64,000 bases of DNA from Burkholderiaceae bacterium (GTDB taxonomy: Bacteria; Pseudomonadota; Gammaproteobacteria; Burkholderiales; Burkholderiaceae_C). The stretch is from contig CP126124.1 in assembly GCA_030123545.1 (NCBI GenBank), positions 124,001-188,000 on the forward strand. Reading direction: 5' to 3'. Each line of letters starts with the position of its first letter. The stretch's first letter is position 1. The position numbers and the translations under genes were made by a program. Positions 43,150 to 51,205 of the stretch are shown piece after piece. The notes under the pieces are model-generated. The model made no database searches and was not told where the DNA came from. It was given only the letters and a program-made list of their open reading frames with translations.

Positions 43150-44058
43150 ATGAGCGATCTGCCCAATCTGCCCTGCTATCTGAATGGCGAGTTCACGCAG
43201 CTGCCCGACGCAAAGGTCAGCGTGATGGACCGCGGCTTCGTGTTCGGCGATGGCGTGTACGAGGTGATCCCGGTCTATCGCGGCCGGATGTTCCGCTTCG
43301 ACGCGCACATGGCGCGGCTTGCGCGCTCGCTTGCCGAGATCCGGATCGCGAACCCGATGACAGCCAACGAGTGGCACGATGTTGCTATTCAATTGATAGC
43401 TAATCACGCAGATTGCATAAAGGCTCCGCCGCAAAATATCGATCAACTTCTGTATCTGCAAGTGACGCGCGGCGTCGCGCTGCGCGAGCACGCGATGCTG
43501 CCCGGGCTCACGCCCACGGTGTTCATGATGGCGAACGCGCTGCCCGCGGTGCCGGACGCGCTGCGCAGCGCGGGCGCCGCCTGCGTCACGGCCGACGACT
43601 TCCGCTGGGAGAAGGCGCATATCAAGACCACCAGCCTGCTTGGCGCGGTGTTCGCGCGGCAGATCGCGGTCGACGCCGGCGCGGCCGAGACCGTGATGTT
43701 CCGCCGCGGATTCTTAAGCGAAGCATCGGCCAGCAACGTCTGGGTCGTGCAGCAGGGGCGCGTGCTCGGTCCGCCGCGCGACCACCTCGTGCTCGAAGGC
43801 GTACGCTACGGCCTGATCGAGGCGCTGTGCGCCGAGGCCGGCATCCCGTTCGAGCTGCGCCGCATCACGCGCGATGAAGTGCTGGCGGCCGACGAGCTGC
43901 TGCTGTCGTCTGCGACCAAGGAGGTGCTGGCTGTGACCCGGCTCGACGGCCGCCCGGTCGGCGCCGGCGTGCCCGGTCCGGTCTACGCCCGGCTGTACCA
44001 AGGCTATCAGCAGGCGAAAATCCAGTCCTGGCAAGCAATGGACCCGCACGATGAATGA
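43150..44058 (+). CDS. D-amino-acid / class IV aminotransferase
   Basis: The protein has 302 residues of fold-type IV PLP enzyme. It starts with CYLNGEFTQLPDAKVSVMDRGFVFGDG, has the PLP lysine at 159 in FRWEKAHIKTTSLLG, then RRGFLSEASASNVWVV and LLLSSATKEVLAVTRLDG. D-alanine aminotransferase is the usual call in this context beside ybeD and lipB, but branched-chain specificity cannot be excluded. Residues 79-99 (IQLIANHADCIKAPPQN and flanks) look like an insertion coded by an AT-rich mini-repeat. No clear Shine-Dalgarno is seen. Confidence 0.88.
   Translation: MSDLPNLPCYLNGEFTQLPDAKVSVMDRGFVFGDGVYEVIPVYRGRMFRFDAHMARLARSLAEIRIANPMTANEWHDVAIQLIANHADCIKAPPQNIDQLLYLQVTRGVALREHAMLPGLTPTVFMMANALPAVPDALRSAGAACVTADDFRWEKAHIKTTSLLGAVFARQIAVDAGAAETVMFRRGFLSEASASNVWVVQQGRVLGPPRDHLVLEGVRYGLIEALCAEAGIPFELRRITRDEVLAADELLLSSATKEVLAVTRLDGRPVGAGVPGPVYARLYQGYQQAKIQSWQAMDPHDE
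43382..43411. repeat. AT-rich mini-repeat copy inside the aminotransferase gene
   Basis: GCTAT (43384-43388), a seven-base centre, ATAGC (43396-43400), then TAATCACGCAG. It shares AATTGATAGCT and the CGCAG end with the copy in putA (16,840-16,860), 16 of 21 positions in the aligned right part. It is followed by further AT-rich coding sequence to about 43,445, all read in frame. Confidence 0.65.
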
Positions 44059-44341
44059 CGACGCCCCTCCCTCCGACCCAAGACGCGACTCGCTGATCGA
44101 GTACCCGAGCCCGTTCCCGATCAAGGTGATGGGGCCGAAGGCCGACGGCTTCGTGCACACGGTGGTCGGCATCGTGCGGCAGTTCGACCCCGGGTTCGAC
44201 GCCGCGACCGTCGAGCTGCGCAGCAGCAGCGCCGGCAACTATCTGGGCGTCACGGTCACGGTGACGGCGACCTCGCGCCAGCAGCTCGACGGCCTGTACC
44301 GCGCGCTCACCAGCCACCCGATGGTCAAGGTGGTGCTGTAG
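44051..44341 (+). CDS. YbeD/DUF493 family protein
   Basis: The protein has 96 residues. The conserved start LIEYPSPFPIKVMGPKADGF and end YLGVTVTVTATSRQQLDGLYRALTSHPMVKVVL form the small ferredoxin-like fold of the YbeD family, related to ACT-type regulatory domains. It overlaps the aminotransferase end by 8 bases and precedes lipB by 3 bases, as in many Proteobacteria. A regulatory link to lipoate synthesis is suspected from context only. Confidence 0.92.
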   Translation: MNDDAPPSDPRRDSLIEYPSPFPIKVMGPKADGFVHTVVGIVRQFDPGFDAATVELRSSSAGNYLGVTVTVTATSRQQLDGLYRALTSHPMVKVVL

Positions 44342-44344
44342 CCG

Positions 44345-45082
44345 ATGGCGATCACGGTGCAGTCGCTGGGCCGGGTCGACTACCTGCCGACCTATGCCGC
44401 GATGCGCGCGTACACCGCCGAGCGCACCGCGGCGACTCCGGACGCGCTATGGATTTGCGAGCACCCTGCGGTTTACACGCAAGGGCTTGCAGGCAAACCG
44501 GAGCACATTCTCGCGCCGGGCGCGATCCCCGTGGTCGCCACCGACCGCGGCGGCCAGGTCACGTTTCACGGCCCGGGACAGGTGGTCGCGTACCCGCTGA
44601 TCGACCTGCGCCGCGCCGGCTACTTCGTCAAGGAATACGTGTACCGGCTCGAGCAGGCGGTGCTGGGCACGCTCGATCACTTCGGCGTGACCGGGCACCG
44701 GGTCGCCGGCGCGCCCGGCATCTACGTGCGCCTGGACGACCCGCGCTCGCACGAACTGCTGCCGCAGCGGCCGCGCCGCCTCGCGCCCGGCGAGCGCATG
44801 GCCGACGTGGCGCCCGACTTTCGCGGCCTGGGCAAGATCGCGGCGCTGGGCATCAAGGTCAGCCGCAACTGCAGCTACCACGGCGTCGCGCTGAACGTGG
44901 CGATGGACCTGGAGCCGTTCACGCGCATCAACGCCTGCGGCTACCCCGGGCTGCAGACCGTCGACCTGGCCGCGGTCGGCGTGTCGGCAAGCTGGCAGGA
45001 GGCGGCCGACCAGCTGGCGCGCCGGCTGCAATCGCAGCTTGCAGCGCGCGTCGCGGCGGCCGGGCTTTGGGCCGGGCTTTGA
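44345..45082 (+). CDS. lipB: Octanoyltransferase LipB
   Basis: The protein has 245 residues. The LipB signature GGQVTFHGPGQVVAYPLIDLR (His75) is followed by GLGKIAALGIKV (Lys164) and the acyl-accepting Cys198 in FTRINACGYPGLQT. It transfers octanoate from ACP to lipoyl domains. An insertion of about 20 residues (133-155, RSHELLPQRPRRLAPGERM) relative to short LipB proteins is visible. The usual next gene, lipA, is absent. Instead an EamA transporter starts inside the lipB stop. Confidence 0.95.
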   Translation: MAITVQSLGRVDYLPTYAAMRAYTAERTAATPDALWICEHPAVYTQGLAGKPEHILAPGAIPVVATDRGGQVTFHGPGQVVAYPLIDLRRAGYFVKEYVYRLEQAVLGTLDHFGVTGHRVAGAPGIYVRLDDPRSHELLPQRPRRLAPGERMADVAPDFRGLGKIAALGIKVSRNCSYHGVALNVAMDLEPFTRINACGYPGLQTVDLAAVGVSASWQEAADQLARRLQSQLAARVAAAGLWAGL

Positions 45083-45915
45083 GCTCGCGCGCCCTGCAAG
45101 CCAATCTGTTCGCGCTCGGCGCGATCTTGCTGTGGGCCACGCTGGCCTCGCTCGGCGTGACGTTGCGGCATGTGCCGCCGTTCCTGCTGACCGGCGTCGC
45201 GCTGCTGATCGGCAGCGTCCCGTCCTGGCCGCTGGCGCGGCAGTGGCGCGTGCCGCCAGCGACGCTGGCGCTCGGCGTGTACGGGCTGTTCGGCTTCCAC
45301 TTCCTGCTGTTCATCGCGCTGCGCAATGCGCCGCCGGTGTCGGTGAACCTGGTGAACTACCTATGGCCGCTGCTGATCGTGCTGCTCGCGCCGCTGCTGC
45401 TGCGCGGAATCGAGCTGCGGCCTGCGCATGTGGTGGCGGCGCTGATTGGCTTTGCCGGCGCGGCGCTGGCGATCGCCGGCGGGCACCGGCTCGAAGGGGG
45501 TCTCGCCTGGGGCTACCTGCCGGCGGCCGGATCGGCGCTGGTCTGGGCCAGCTACTCGCTGCTGACCCGGCGCGTCGCCGCGTTTCCGACCGCCGCCGTC
45601 GGTGGCTTCGCGGCCGCATCGGGGCTGCTGGCGCTGCTGTGCCATCTGCTGCTCGAGCCGGCGGCAACGCTCGCCGGCCGCGACTGGCTGCTGATCACGC
45701 TGATGGGGCTGGGGCCGCTCGGCGGCGCGTTCTTTCTGTGGGACGCGGCGCTGAAGCGTGGCGACCCGCGCGCGATCGGCCTGCTGAGCTTTCTGACGCC
45801 GCTCCTGTCGACGCTGCTGCTGCTCGCGCTGCGCGGCGAGCGGCCCAGCGCGTCGATTCTGCTGGCGGCGCTGCTGATCGTCGGCGCGGCGCTGTTCGGC
45901 ACACGCGCGCGCTAG
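45079..45915 (+). CDS. EamA/DMT-family transporter
   Basis: The protein has 278 residues from a TTG that overlaps the lipB stop (TTGA). The frame is open far upstream but antiparallel to nothing credible. Ten membrane segments in two EamA repeats are apparent: LFALGAILLWATLASLG opens the first repeat, and WGYLPAAGSALVWASYSLL opens the second. Such carriers export amino acids or other metabolites, or act as nucleotide-sugar carriers. The substrate is unknown. The start lacks a good Shine-Dalgarno, which fits translational coupling to lipB. Confidence 0.87.
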   Translation: MSSRALQANLFALGAILLWATLASLGVTLRHVPPFLLTGVALLIGSVPSWPLARQWRVPPATLALGVYGLFGFHFLLFIALRNAPPVSVNLVNYLWPLLIVLLAPLLLRGIELRPAHVVAALIGFAGAALAIAGGHRLEGGLAWGYLPAAGSALVWASYSLLTRRVAAFPTAAVGGFAAASGLLALLCHLLLEPAATLAGRDWLLITLMGLGPLGGAFFLWDAALKRGDPRAIGLLSFLTPLLSTLLLLALRGERPSASILLAALLIVGAALFGTRAR

Positions 45916-45922
45916 AAGCTTG

Positions 45923-47698
45923 TCAACGCCCTCCCCCGCACATCGCGACGGCCGGATCGTCGGACGCGATCACGCTGCGCGCCCAGGGCGCGAGGCGGCC
46001 GGTGTCGGCGCGCAGCACCTCCTGCTTGACCGCGAGGATCTGGGCCGGGTGCATCGAGAAGCTGCGCAGCCCCAGGCCGAGCAGCAGCCGGGTGTAGCGG
46101 GCGTCGCCTGCCATCTCGCCGCAAACGCTGACCGGTCTGCCCGCCGCGTTGCAGCCGGCGATGGTGTCGGCAATCAGGCGCAGCACCGCAGGGTGCATCG
46201 GGTCATAGAGGTGCGCGACCGCTTCGTCGGCCCGGTCGATCGCCAGCGTGTACTGGATCAGGTCGTTCGTGCCGAGCGACAGGAAGTCGAAATGGTGCAG
46301 AAACAGCGGCAGCGCGAGCGCGGCCGCCGGCACCTCGATCATCGCGCCGATCTGCACCGGACCGCAGCGCACGCCGCGGCGGTCCAGGTCGGCGCGCGCC
46401 GCGTTGATCTGCGCCAGCGTCTGGCGGATCTCGCCGGCATGCGCGAGCATCGGGATCAGCAACTGGACCGGCCCGTGCGCGGCCGCGCGCAGGATCGCGC
46501 GCAGCTGGGTCTGGAACATCGCCGGGTCGGTCAGGCTCCAGCGGATCGCGCGCAGGCCCAGTGCCGGATTCAGGCCGGCGCCGTCGCGCGGCTGCCCGCG
46601 CTCGAGCGGCTTGTCGGCGCCGATGTCGACCGTGCGTATCGTGACCGGGCGCCCCTGCATGCCCTCGACCGCGCGCAGATAGGCCTGGTACTGCTCCTCT
46701 TCGTCGGGCAAGCGGTGTTGCCGGCCCATGAACAGGAATTCACTGCGGAACAGCCCGACGCCGGCGGCGCCGGCGCGTACCGCGGCGGCGGTGTCCTCGG
46801 GCAACTCGATGTTCGCCAGCAACTCGACCTTCTGGCCGTCGAGCGTGACCGCGGGCGTGTCACGCAGCCGGGTCAGGCGGTCGCGCTCGAGCTGGCCCTG
46901 GCGCTGCACGAAGCCGTATTCGGCCAGGATGATCGGGGACGGGTCGACGATGATGACGCCGGCGTCGCCGTCGATGATCACCCAGTCGTCCTGGCGCACC
47001 AGCTGGCTCGCCGAGCGCGCGCCGACCACCGCCGGAATGTCGAGGCTGCGCGCGACGATCGCGGTGTGCGAGGTGGTGCCGCCGACGTCGGTGACGAAGC
47101 CGGCGAACACGCTCTGCTTGAACTGCAGCATGTCGGCCGGCGACAGGTCGTGCGCGACCAGCACCAGCGGCACGTCGACCGAGTCGTCCAGCAGCAGGTC
47201 CTGCGCGGTGCGGCGCCGCGCGCCGGCCGACGCGATCGGCAGCGCGCCGCCCTTCATGTGGCGCAGGATTCGCTCGACCACCTGTTCCAGATCCGCCTTG
47301 CGCTCGCGCAGGTAGTCGTCCTCCATCTCGTCGAACTGGCGCGTGATGGTCTCGAGCTGCGTGGTCAGCGCCCATTCGGCGTTGTACAGGCGCTTCGTGA
47401 TCCACTGCTTGACGCCGCTGATCAGCTCCTCGTCCTGCAGCAGCATCAGGTGCACGTCGAGCAGCGCGCGTAATTCCTGCGGCGCGTCCTTCGCCGCCAT
47501 CTGCGCGATGCTCTGCTGCAGCCGGTGGATCTCGTCGACCACCGCGTTGCGGCCGCTGCGCACCCGGTCGATCTCGGCCTCGACCTGTGCGGGCTCGATG
47601 AAGTAGTGCGCGACGTCGGCCCAGCTCGATGCGACCAGCACTGCGCGCCCGATCGCGATGTTGCGTGCCACCGGCAGGCCGTGCAGCGCGAGCGTCAT
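45923..47698 (-). CDS. ptsI: PTS enzyme I (phosphoenolpyruvate-protein phosphotransferase)
   Basis: The ATG at 47698 (GGAG eight bases upstream) gives 591 residues, normal length; the frame extends 13 codons upstream. The phosphorylated His211 lies in TDVGGTTSHTAIVAR. The PEP-binding domain has RSEFLFMGR, ALGLRAIRWSLTDP and FLSLGTNDLIQYTLA with the catalytic Cys in VSVCGEMAGDA. It starts the phosphate relay to HPr and the EIIA-Man protein encoded upstream in the same operon. Confidence 0.96.
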   Translation of the reverse strand: MTLALHGLPVARNIAIGRAVLVASSWADVAHYFIEPAQVEAEIDRVRSGRNAVVDEIHRLQQSIAQMAAKDAPQELRALLDVHLMLLQDEELISGVKQWITKRLYNAEWALTTQLETITRQFDEMEDDYLRERKADLEQVVERILRHMKGGALPIASAGARRRTAQDLLLDDSVDVPLVLVAHDLSPADMLQFKQSVFAGFVTDVGGTTSHTAIVARSLDIPAVVGARSASQLVRQDDWVIIDGDAGVIIVDPSPIILAEYGFVQRQGQLERDRLTRLRDTPAVTLDGQKVELLANIELPEDTAAAVRAGAAGVGLFRSEFLFMGRQHRLPDEEEQYQAYLRAVEGMQGRPVTIRTVDIGADKPLERGQPRDGAGLNPALGLRAIRWSLTDPAMFQTQLRAILRAAAHGPVQLLIPMLAHAGEIRQTLAQINAARADLDRRGVRCGPVQIGAMIEVPAAALALPLFLHHFDFLSLGTNDLIQYTLAIDRADEAVAHLYDPMHPAVLRLIADTIAGCNAAGRPVSVCGEMAGDARYTRLLLGLGLRSFSMHPAQILAVKQEVLRADTGRLAPWARSVIASDDPAVAMCGGGR

Positions 47699-47761
47699 GG
47701 CCGGCACTCCCGCGCGCGCTGCCCGGACAAGCGCCATCCGGTGGGCCGGCGCGGCGTCATG

Positions 47762-48031
47762 CTATTCGCCCTCGCCGAACTTGTCGGCAATCAGGGCCAG
47801 CAGCGCGTCCATCGCCTCCTGCTCGCGCTCGCCGTCGGTTTCCACCGTCACCTGCGTGCCGACACCGGCGGCCAGCATCATCACCCCCATGATGCTCTTC
47901 GCGTTGACGCGGCGCTCGCCCCTACGCATCGAGACGTCGCACGGGAAGCTGCCGGCGAGTTTCGACAGCTTCGCCGAAGCGCGGGCATGCAGCCCCAGCT
48001 TATTGCTGATGGTCACGTCGGCTCGGATCAT
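47762..48031 (-). CDS. ptsH: Phosphocarrier protein HPr
   Basis: The protein has 89 residues. His15 in GLHARAS accepts phosphate from enzyme I. Ser46 in NAKSIMGVMMLAAG is the HPr-kinase target site, consistent with a regulatory PTS in this bacterial group. Its start lies 32 bases inside the end of the EIIA gene, so it is translationally coupled, and it precedes ptsI by 63 bases. Confidence 0.96.
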   Translation of the reverse strand: MIRADVTISNKLGLHARASAKLSKLAGSFPCDVSMRRGERRVNAKSIMGVMMLAAGVGTQVTVETDGEREQEAMDALLALIADKFGEGE

Positions 48032-48443
48032 TGATCTTCACTGCCTGGTTCTGCGGCACCGCCGGCGCCACCTGCATCACGCCCTGGCTGCCGCCGACCA
48101 CCGCGCGCGACACCAGTGCGTCCAGCGGCTCGTGGCAGTAGCAGACGGTGCGCAGCACCATCGGCAGATTCACGCCGCTGACGAGCCGTGAATGGACTCC
48201 GTCGATCAGCTTCTGAGCGACATTGCACGGCGTCGCGCCGAACACGTCGGTCAGCACCAGCGTGCTGTCGGTGGCGAGGGCCGCGATCGCGCTCTGCGCC
48301 GCGGCCAGCGTCTGCTCCGGCGGCTCGTTCGGCGGCACGTCGAGCGCGACCACGCCGCCGGCACAATCGGCAAACACGTGCAGCGCGCATTCGCGCAGCG
48401 CGCTCGCCAGCGGAGCGTGGGCGATGATGAAAATGCTGTTCAC
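48000..48443 (-). CDS. PTS EIIA component, mannose/fructose (EIIA-Man) family
   Basis: The protein has 147 residues from a GTG that overlaps the lipoprotein stop (GTGA). The active His9 lies in FIIAHAPLASAL. LVLTDVFGATPCNVAQKL and GVNLPMVLRTVCY are typical of the EIIA-Man fold. No EIIB, EIIC or EIID gene is nearby, so the chain EI-HPr-EIIA probably serves regulation rather than sugar uptake. It precedes ptsH with a 32-base overlap. Confidence 0.93.
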   Translation of the reverse strand: MNSIFIIAHAPLASALRECALHVFADCAGGVVALDVPPNEPPEQTLAAAQSAIAALATDSTLVLTDVFGATPCNVAQKLIDGVHSRLVSGVNLPMVLRTVCYCHEPLDALVSRAVVGGSQGVMQVAPAVPQNQAVKINDPSRRDHQQ

Positions 48444-49006
48444 TGCGATCGATTATCCGGATTTGCGCCTGTCGATTGGAGTTTCAGCGACGAGAAGAAG
48501 GTCTCGCCGACCTGCGCCTGCAACCGCGGCGCGTACACCACCGCATCGAACAGCTGCACGCCGTCCGGCGTGCGCTGCGCGAACCAGGCCGCCTGCACCG
48601 TCACCGCGCCGCCGTCCAGCCGCTGCCCTTGCGCGCTGACGCGCACCGACCCGGGCAGGCCCAGCCCGCCCGCGGGAACGAACGGCTGGTCTTTGGCCGG
48701 ATGCGCGCGCAGGTTCGCCAGCGTGAGTGCGCGCCAATGCGCGAGCAGCGCGTCGGCACGCGCCGGGTCGGCGATCGCATTGGTATGCGCGATCGCGAAT
48801 AGCGCGCCGCCGGTCTCGCAGCTGAGCATCTCCATCAGCACCTGCTGGCCGTCCAGATCGACCGAGCGCTCGGCCCGCTGCGGCTTGCACGGCAGCAGCG
48901 CGGACAGCGCCGCGTGCGCCGGATGCACCACGCGCCAGTCGAAGGTCGGCTGGCAGGCCGCCAGCAGGGTGATGGCGCAGGCGCAAAGCAATGCGAGACG
49001 GAGCAT
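48440..49006 (-). CDS. Putative lipoprotein of unknown function at the head of the PTS operon
   Basis: The ATG at 49006 gives 188 residues. A short signal peptide ends in a lipobox LLAAC (Cys about 18), so an outer- or inner-membrane lipoprotein is likely. The mature part shows FDWRVVHPAHAALSALLPCKP and ends in GETFFSSLKLQS. Two Cys pairs (near CKP and SCETG) could form a disulfide. I do not recognise a family with a known role. Its stop overlaps the EIIA start by 4 bases, so the two are translated together. Confidence 0.8.
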   Translation of the reverse strand: MLRLALLCACAITLLAACQPTFDWRVVHPAHAALSALLPCKPQRAERSVDLDGQQVLMEMLSCETGGALFAIAHTNAIADPARADALLAHWRALTLANLRAHPAKDQPFVPAGGLGLPGSVRVSAQGQRLDGGAVTVQAAWFAQRTPDGVQLFDAVVYAPRLQAQVGETFFSSLKLQSTGANPDNRSQ

Positions 49007-49142
49007 GGGTTCATTATCGGGTGCGGGGCACGACGCCCGGGTCGCGGCCGCTACGCCGCGGCCGCCGGCCAAGCGCGGGGATGCCACCGGCACGAAACAG
49101 GCCACGGCGCTAAAATGGCCGCCTGACGCGGGAAACCTCGAG

Positions 49143-49643
49143 ATGAAACGATCGCTCTACAGCATCGCGGCCGTGCTGGTTCTGGCCATCGCCGGCGGCG
49201 TGATCTACCTGAATGCCGGCCGCACTGCGGCGCCGCAATCGACCTTCGTGCTGCTCGACGGCTCCCGGGAAAGCACCGCGGACTTCCACGGCAAGGTCAC
49301 GCTGGTGAACTTCTGGGCCACCAGCTGCACCACCTGCATCGCCGAGATGCCGCAGATCGCCGCCACCTACGATCGGTTCAAAAGCAAGGGTTTCGACACG
49401 ATCGCGGTCGCGATGAGCTACGACCAGCCGAGCTACGTGGTCAATTACAGCGAAACGCGCAAGCTCCCGTTCAAGGTCGCGATCGACAACACCGGCACCG
49501 TCGCCAAGGCCTGGGGCGACGTGCAACTGACCCCTACCAGCTATCTGGTGGACAAGCACGGCGAGATCGTGAAGCGCTACGTCGGTGCGCCGGATTTCGC
49601 GGACCTGCACCGGCTGATCGAGAAGCTGCTGGCAGAAACCTGA
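49143..49643 (+). CDS. TlpA/ResA-like thioredoxin-fold thiol-disulfide protein
   Basis: The ATG at 49143 gives 166 residues; the open frame reaches far upstream but through the lipoprotein gene on the other strand. An N-terminal anchor (5-23) is followed by a thioredoxin fold with TLVNFWATSCTTC (Cys62, Cys65), the cis-proline loop LTPTSYLVDKHGEIV and a C-terminal helix. It probably acts in the periplasm as a thiol-disulfide reductase, for example in cytochrome c maturation. A TAAAAT hexamer at 49,111 may be its -10. Confidence 0.9.
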   Translation: MKRSLYSIAAVLVLAIAGGVIYLNAGRTAAPQSTFVLLDGSRESTADFHGKVTLVNFWATSCTTCIAEMPQIAATYDRFKSKGFDTIAVAMSYDQPSYVVNYSETRKLPFKVAIDNTGTVAKAWGDVQLTPTSYLVDKHGEIVKRYVGAPDFADLHRLIEKLLAET

Positions 49644-49708
49644 GGCGCGGGGCCGCGCCGCGGCGGCCTGCGGCATCGCCTGCCGGATCGAGCGCAGAAT
49701 CGGCGGCG

Positions 49709-50206
49709 ATGACCAACCCACTTTCGCAGTCGATACGCATCACCGCGGCCGGCGCGCCGCAGATGGCACTCGTTCACACGCTGTTTCTGGAGTACGCACG
49801 GGGCTTGGGCATAGACCTGTGCTTCCAGGATTTCGAGCAGGAGCTTTCTTCGCTGCCCGGCAAATACGCCGCACCGCGCGGCGCGCTGCTGCTGGCACGG
49901 GTCGGCGAAGCGGCGGCCGGATGCATCGCGATGCGCGGCATAGCACTGGCCGAGCACCCGAACGCCTGCGAGATGAAGCGGCTGTATGTGCGCCCCGCAT
50001 TTCGCGGACTCGGGCTCGGGCGCCGGCTGGCCGATGCCGTGCTGGAGGCGGCACGCAGCGCCGGCTACGCCTGTATGTTGCTCGACACGCTGGAGCCAAT
50101 GCGCTCCGCACAATCGCTGTACCGCGAACTCGGCTTCGTCGAGATTCCGCGCTACTACGACAATCCGCTTCCCGGCGCGCGCTACCTGAAGCTCGATCTG
50201 CGCTGA
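49709..50206 (+). CDS. GNAT family N-acetyltransferase
   Basis: The protein has 165 residues. Acetyl-CoA motif A is KRLYVRPAFRGLGLGRRLADAVLE (about residues 91-114; R/Q-x-x-G-x-G/A form present as RGLGLGRRL). Motif B is YRELGFVEIPRYYDNP near the end. The substrate is unknown; this subgroup often carries PA4866-like or generic amino-group specificity. It lies 65 bases after the thioredoxin-like gene and converges on the peroxiredoxin. Confidence 0.88.
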   Translation: MTNPLSQSIRITAAGAPQMALVHTLFLEYARGLGIDLCFQDFEQELSSLPGKYAAPRGALLLARVGEAAAGCIAMRGIALAEHPNACEMKRLYVRPAFRGLGLGRRLADAVLEAARSAGYACMLLDTLEPMRSAQSLYRELGFVEIPRYYDNPLPGARYLKLDLR

Positions 50207-50243
50207 AAAAATTCAGTCGAATCGAACTGAAGCCAGCGAACAA

Positions 50244-50274
50244 TCTACACTGCTTGCTATCGTGTAGATAGCAA
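50244..50274. repeat. AT-rich mini-repeat with perfect 8-bp arms between GNAT and peroxiredoxin genes
   Basis: TTGCTATC (50254-50261), GTGTA, GATAGCAA (50267-50274). An alternative pairing TCTACAC (50244-50250) with GTGTAGA (50262-50268) overlaps it, so two mutually exclusive hairpins can form. It lies at the 3' ends of convergent genes and may stop transcription weakly, though no T-run follows on either strand. Confidence 0.6.
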
Positions 50275-50279
50275 ACTGC

Positions 50280-50786
50280 TCAGGCCTTTGCCTGCGCCAG
50301 CAGCGTCGCGCCGTCACTGACCTCGAACTTGCCGGGCGCCTCGATGTTCAACGTGGTCACTTTGCCGTCTTTCACCAGCATCGAATAGCGGGTGCTGCGC
50401 AGGCCCAGGCCCTTGCCGTTCAAGTCCAGCGTCAGCCCGGTCGCCTTGGCGAACGCGGCGTCGCCGTCGGCCAGCATCCGCACCTTGCTGCCAGTCTTCT
50501 GGTCGCGCGCCCAGGCGCCCATCACGAACGCGTCGTTCACGCTGACGCACCAGATCTCGTCGACGCCGGCCGCGCGCAGCGCGTCGGCGTTCTGCAGGTA
50601 GCTCGGCACATGCTTGGCCGAGCAGGTCGGTGTGAACGCGCCCGGCAGCCCGAACAGCGCGATGGTCTTGCCTGCGGCGGCCTTGCCGACATCGACCGGG
50701 TTCGGGCCGATCTGACAGCCGTTGCCTTCGATTTCGGAATACTCCATCAGCGTCACGGCGGGAAGTTTGTCGCCGACTTGGATCAT
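50280..50786 (-). CDS. Peroxiredoxin (Prx5/AhpE-like, redoxin family)
   Basis: The ATG at 50786 (GAGGAG six bases upstream) gives 168 residues, normal for the family. The peroxidatic Cys55 is in LPGAFTPTCSAKHVPSY, and CVSVNDAFVMGAWARDQ follows. It reduces hydrogen peroxide or organic hydroperoxides, probably with glutathione or thioredoxin. A further Cys24 may resolve the disulfide. It lies just past the ribosomal block, separated by the rpsQ 3' hairpin. Confidence 0.93.
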   Translation of the reverse strand: MIQVGDKLPAVTLMEYSEIEGNGCQIGPNPVDVGKAAAGKTIALFGLPGAFTPTCSAKHVPSYLQNADALRAAGVDEIWCVSVNDAFVMGAWARDQKTGSKVRMLADGDAAFAKATGLTLDLNGKGLGLRSTRYSMLVKDGKVTTLNIEAPGKFEVSDGATLLAQAKA

Positions 50787-50891
50787 GCTGCGCTCCTCGA
50801 GAGTGATGGAATCAGGCGGCACCGGCGCCGTCCCGATCCGGAAAACAAAATGGCCCGCCAGACCAAGCGGACCATTCATTGTCTGCCTGTT

Positions 50892-50911
50892 CATGGCGGC
50901 GTGCCGCCATG
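50892..50911 (-). terminator. Strong hairpin after rpsQ
   Basis: CATGGCGGC (50892-50900), GT, GCCGCCATG (50903-50911): a perfect 9-bp stem beginning 12 bases past the rpsQ stop. No T-run follows on the minus strand, so it may act as an RNA-stabilising 3' end or need Rho for termination. Confidence 0.5.
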
Positions 50912-50923
50912 CCGGCGATAAGC

Positions 50924-51193
50924 TCAGACTGCGGCCGCCTTTTGCACCAGCCGGGTCGCGACCCAGTTCTTGGTCTTTGAGATCGGCCGGCTTTCGGTGA
51001 TCTCGATCAGGTCGCCCAGCTTGTACTCGCCCTTTTCGTCGTGCGCGTGGTACTTGCTCGAGCGACCGACGATCTTGCCGTACAGGTCGTGCTTGACCCG
51101 GCGTTCGATCAGCACGGTCACGGTCTTGTCGCGCTTGTCGCTGACGACGCGGCCGACCAGCGTGCGCTTGAGGGATTTCTTCTCTTCCGTCAT
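50924..51193 (-). CDS. rpsQ: 30S ribosomal protein S17
   Basis: The protein has 89 residues. LVGRVVSDKRDKTVTVLIERR and YHAHDEKGEYKLGDLIEITESRP, ending with the ISKTKNW signature, are typical of S17. It binds 16S rRNA early in assembly. It is the last gene of the S10-type operon here; the rplN-led spc genes do not follow. Confidence 0.97.
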   Translation of the reverse strand: MTEEKKSLKRTLVGRVVSDKRDKTVTVLIERRVKHDLYGKIVGRSSKYHAHDEKGEYKLGDLIEITESRPISKTKNWVATRLVQKAAAV

Positions 51194-51205
51194 GGATTCG
51201 GTTCC

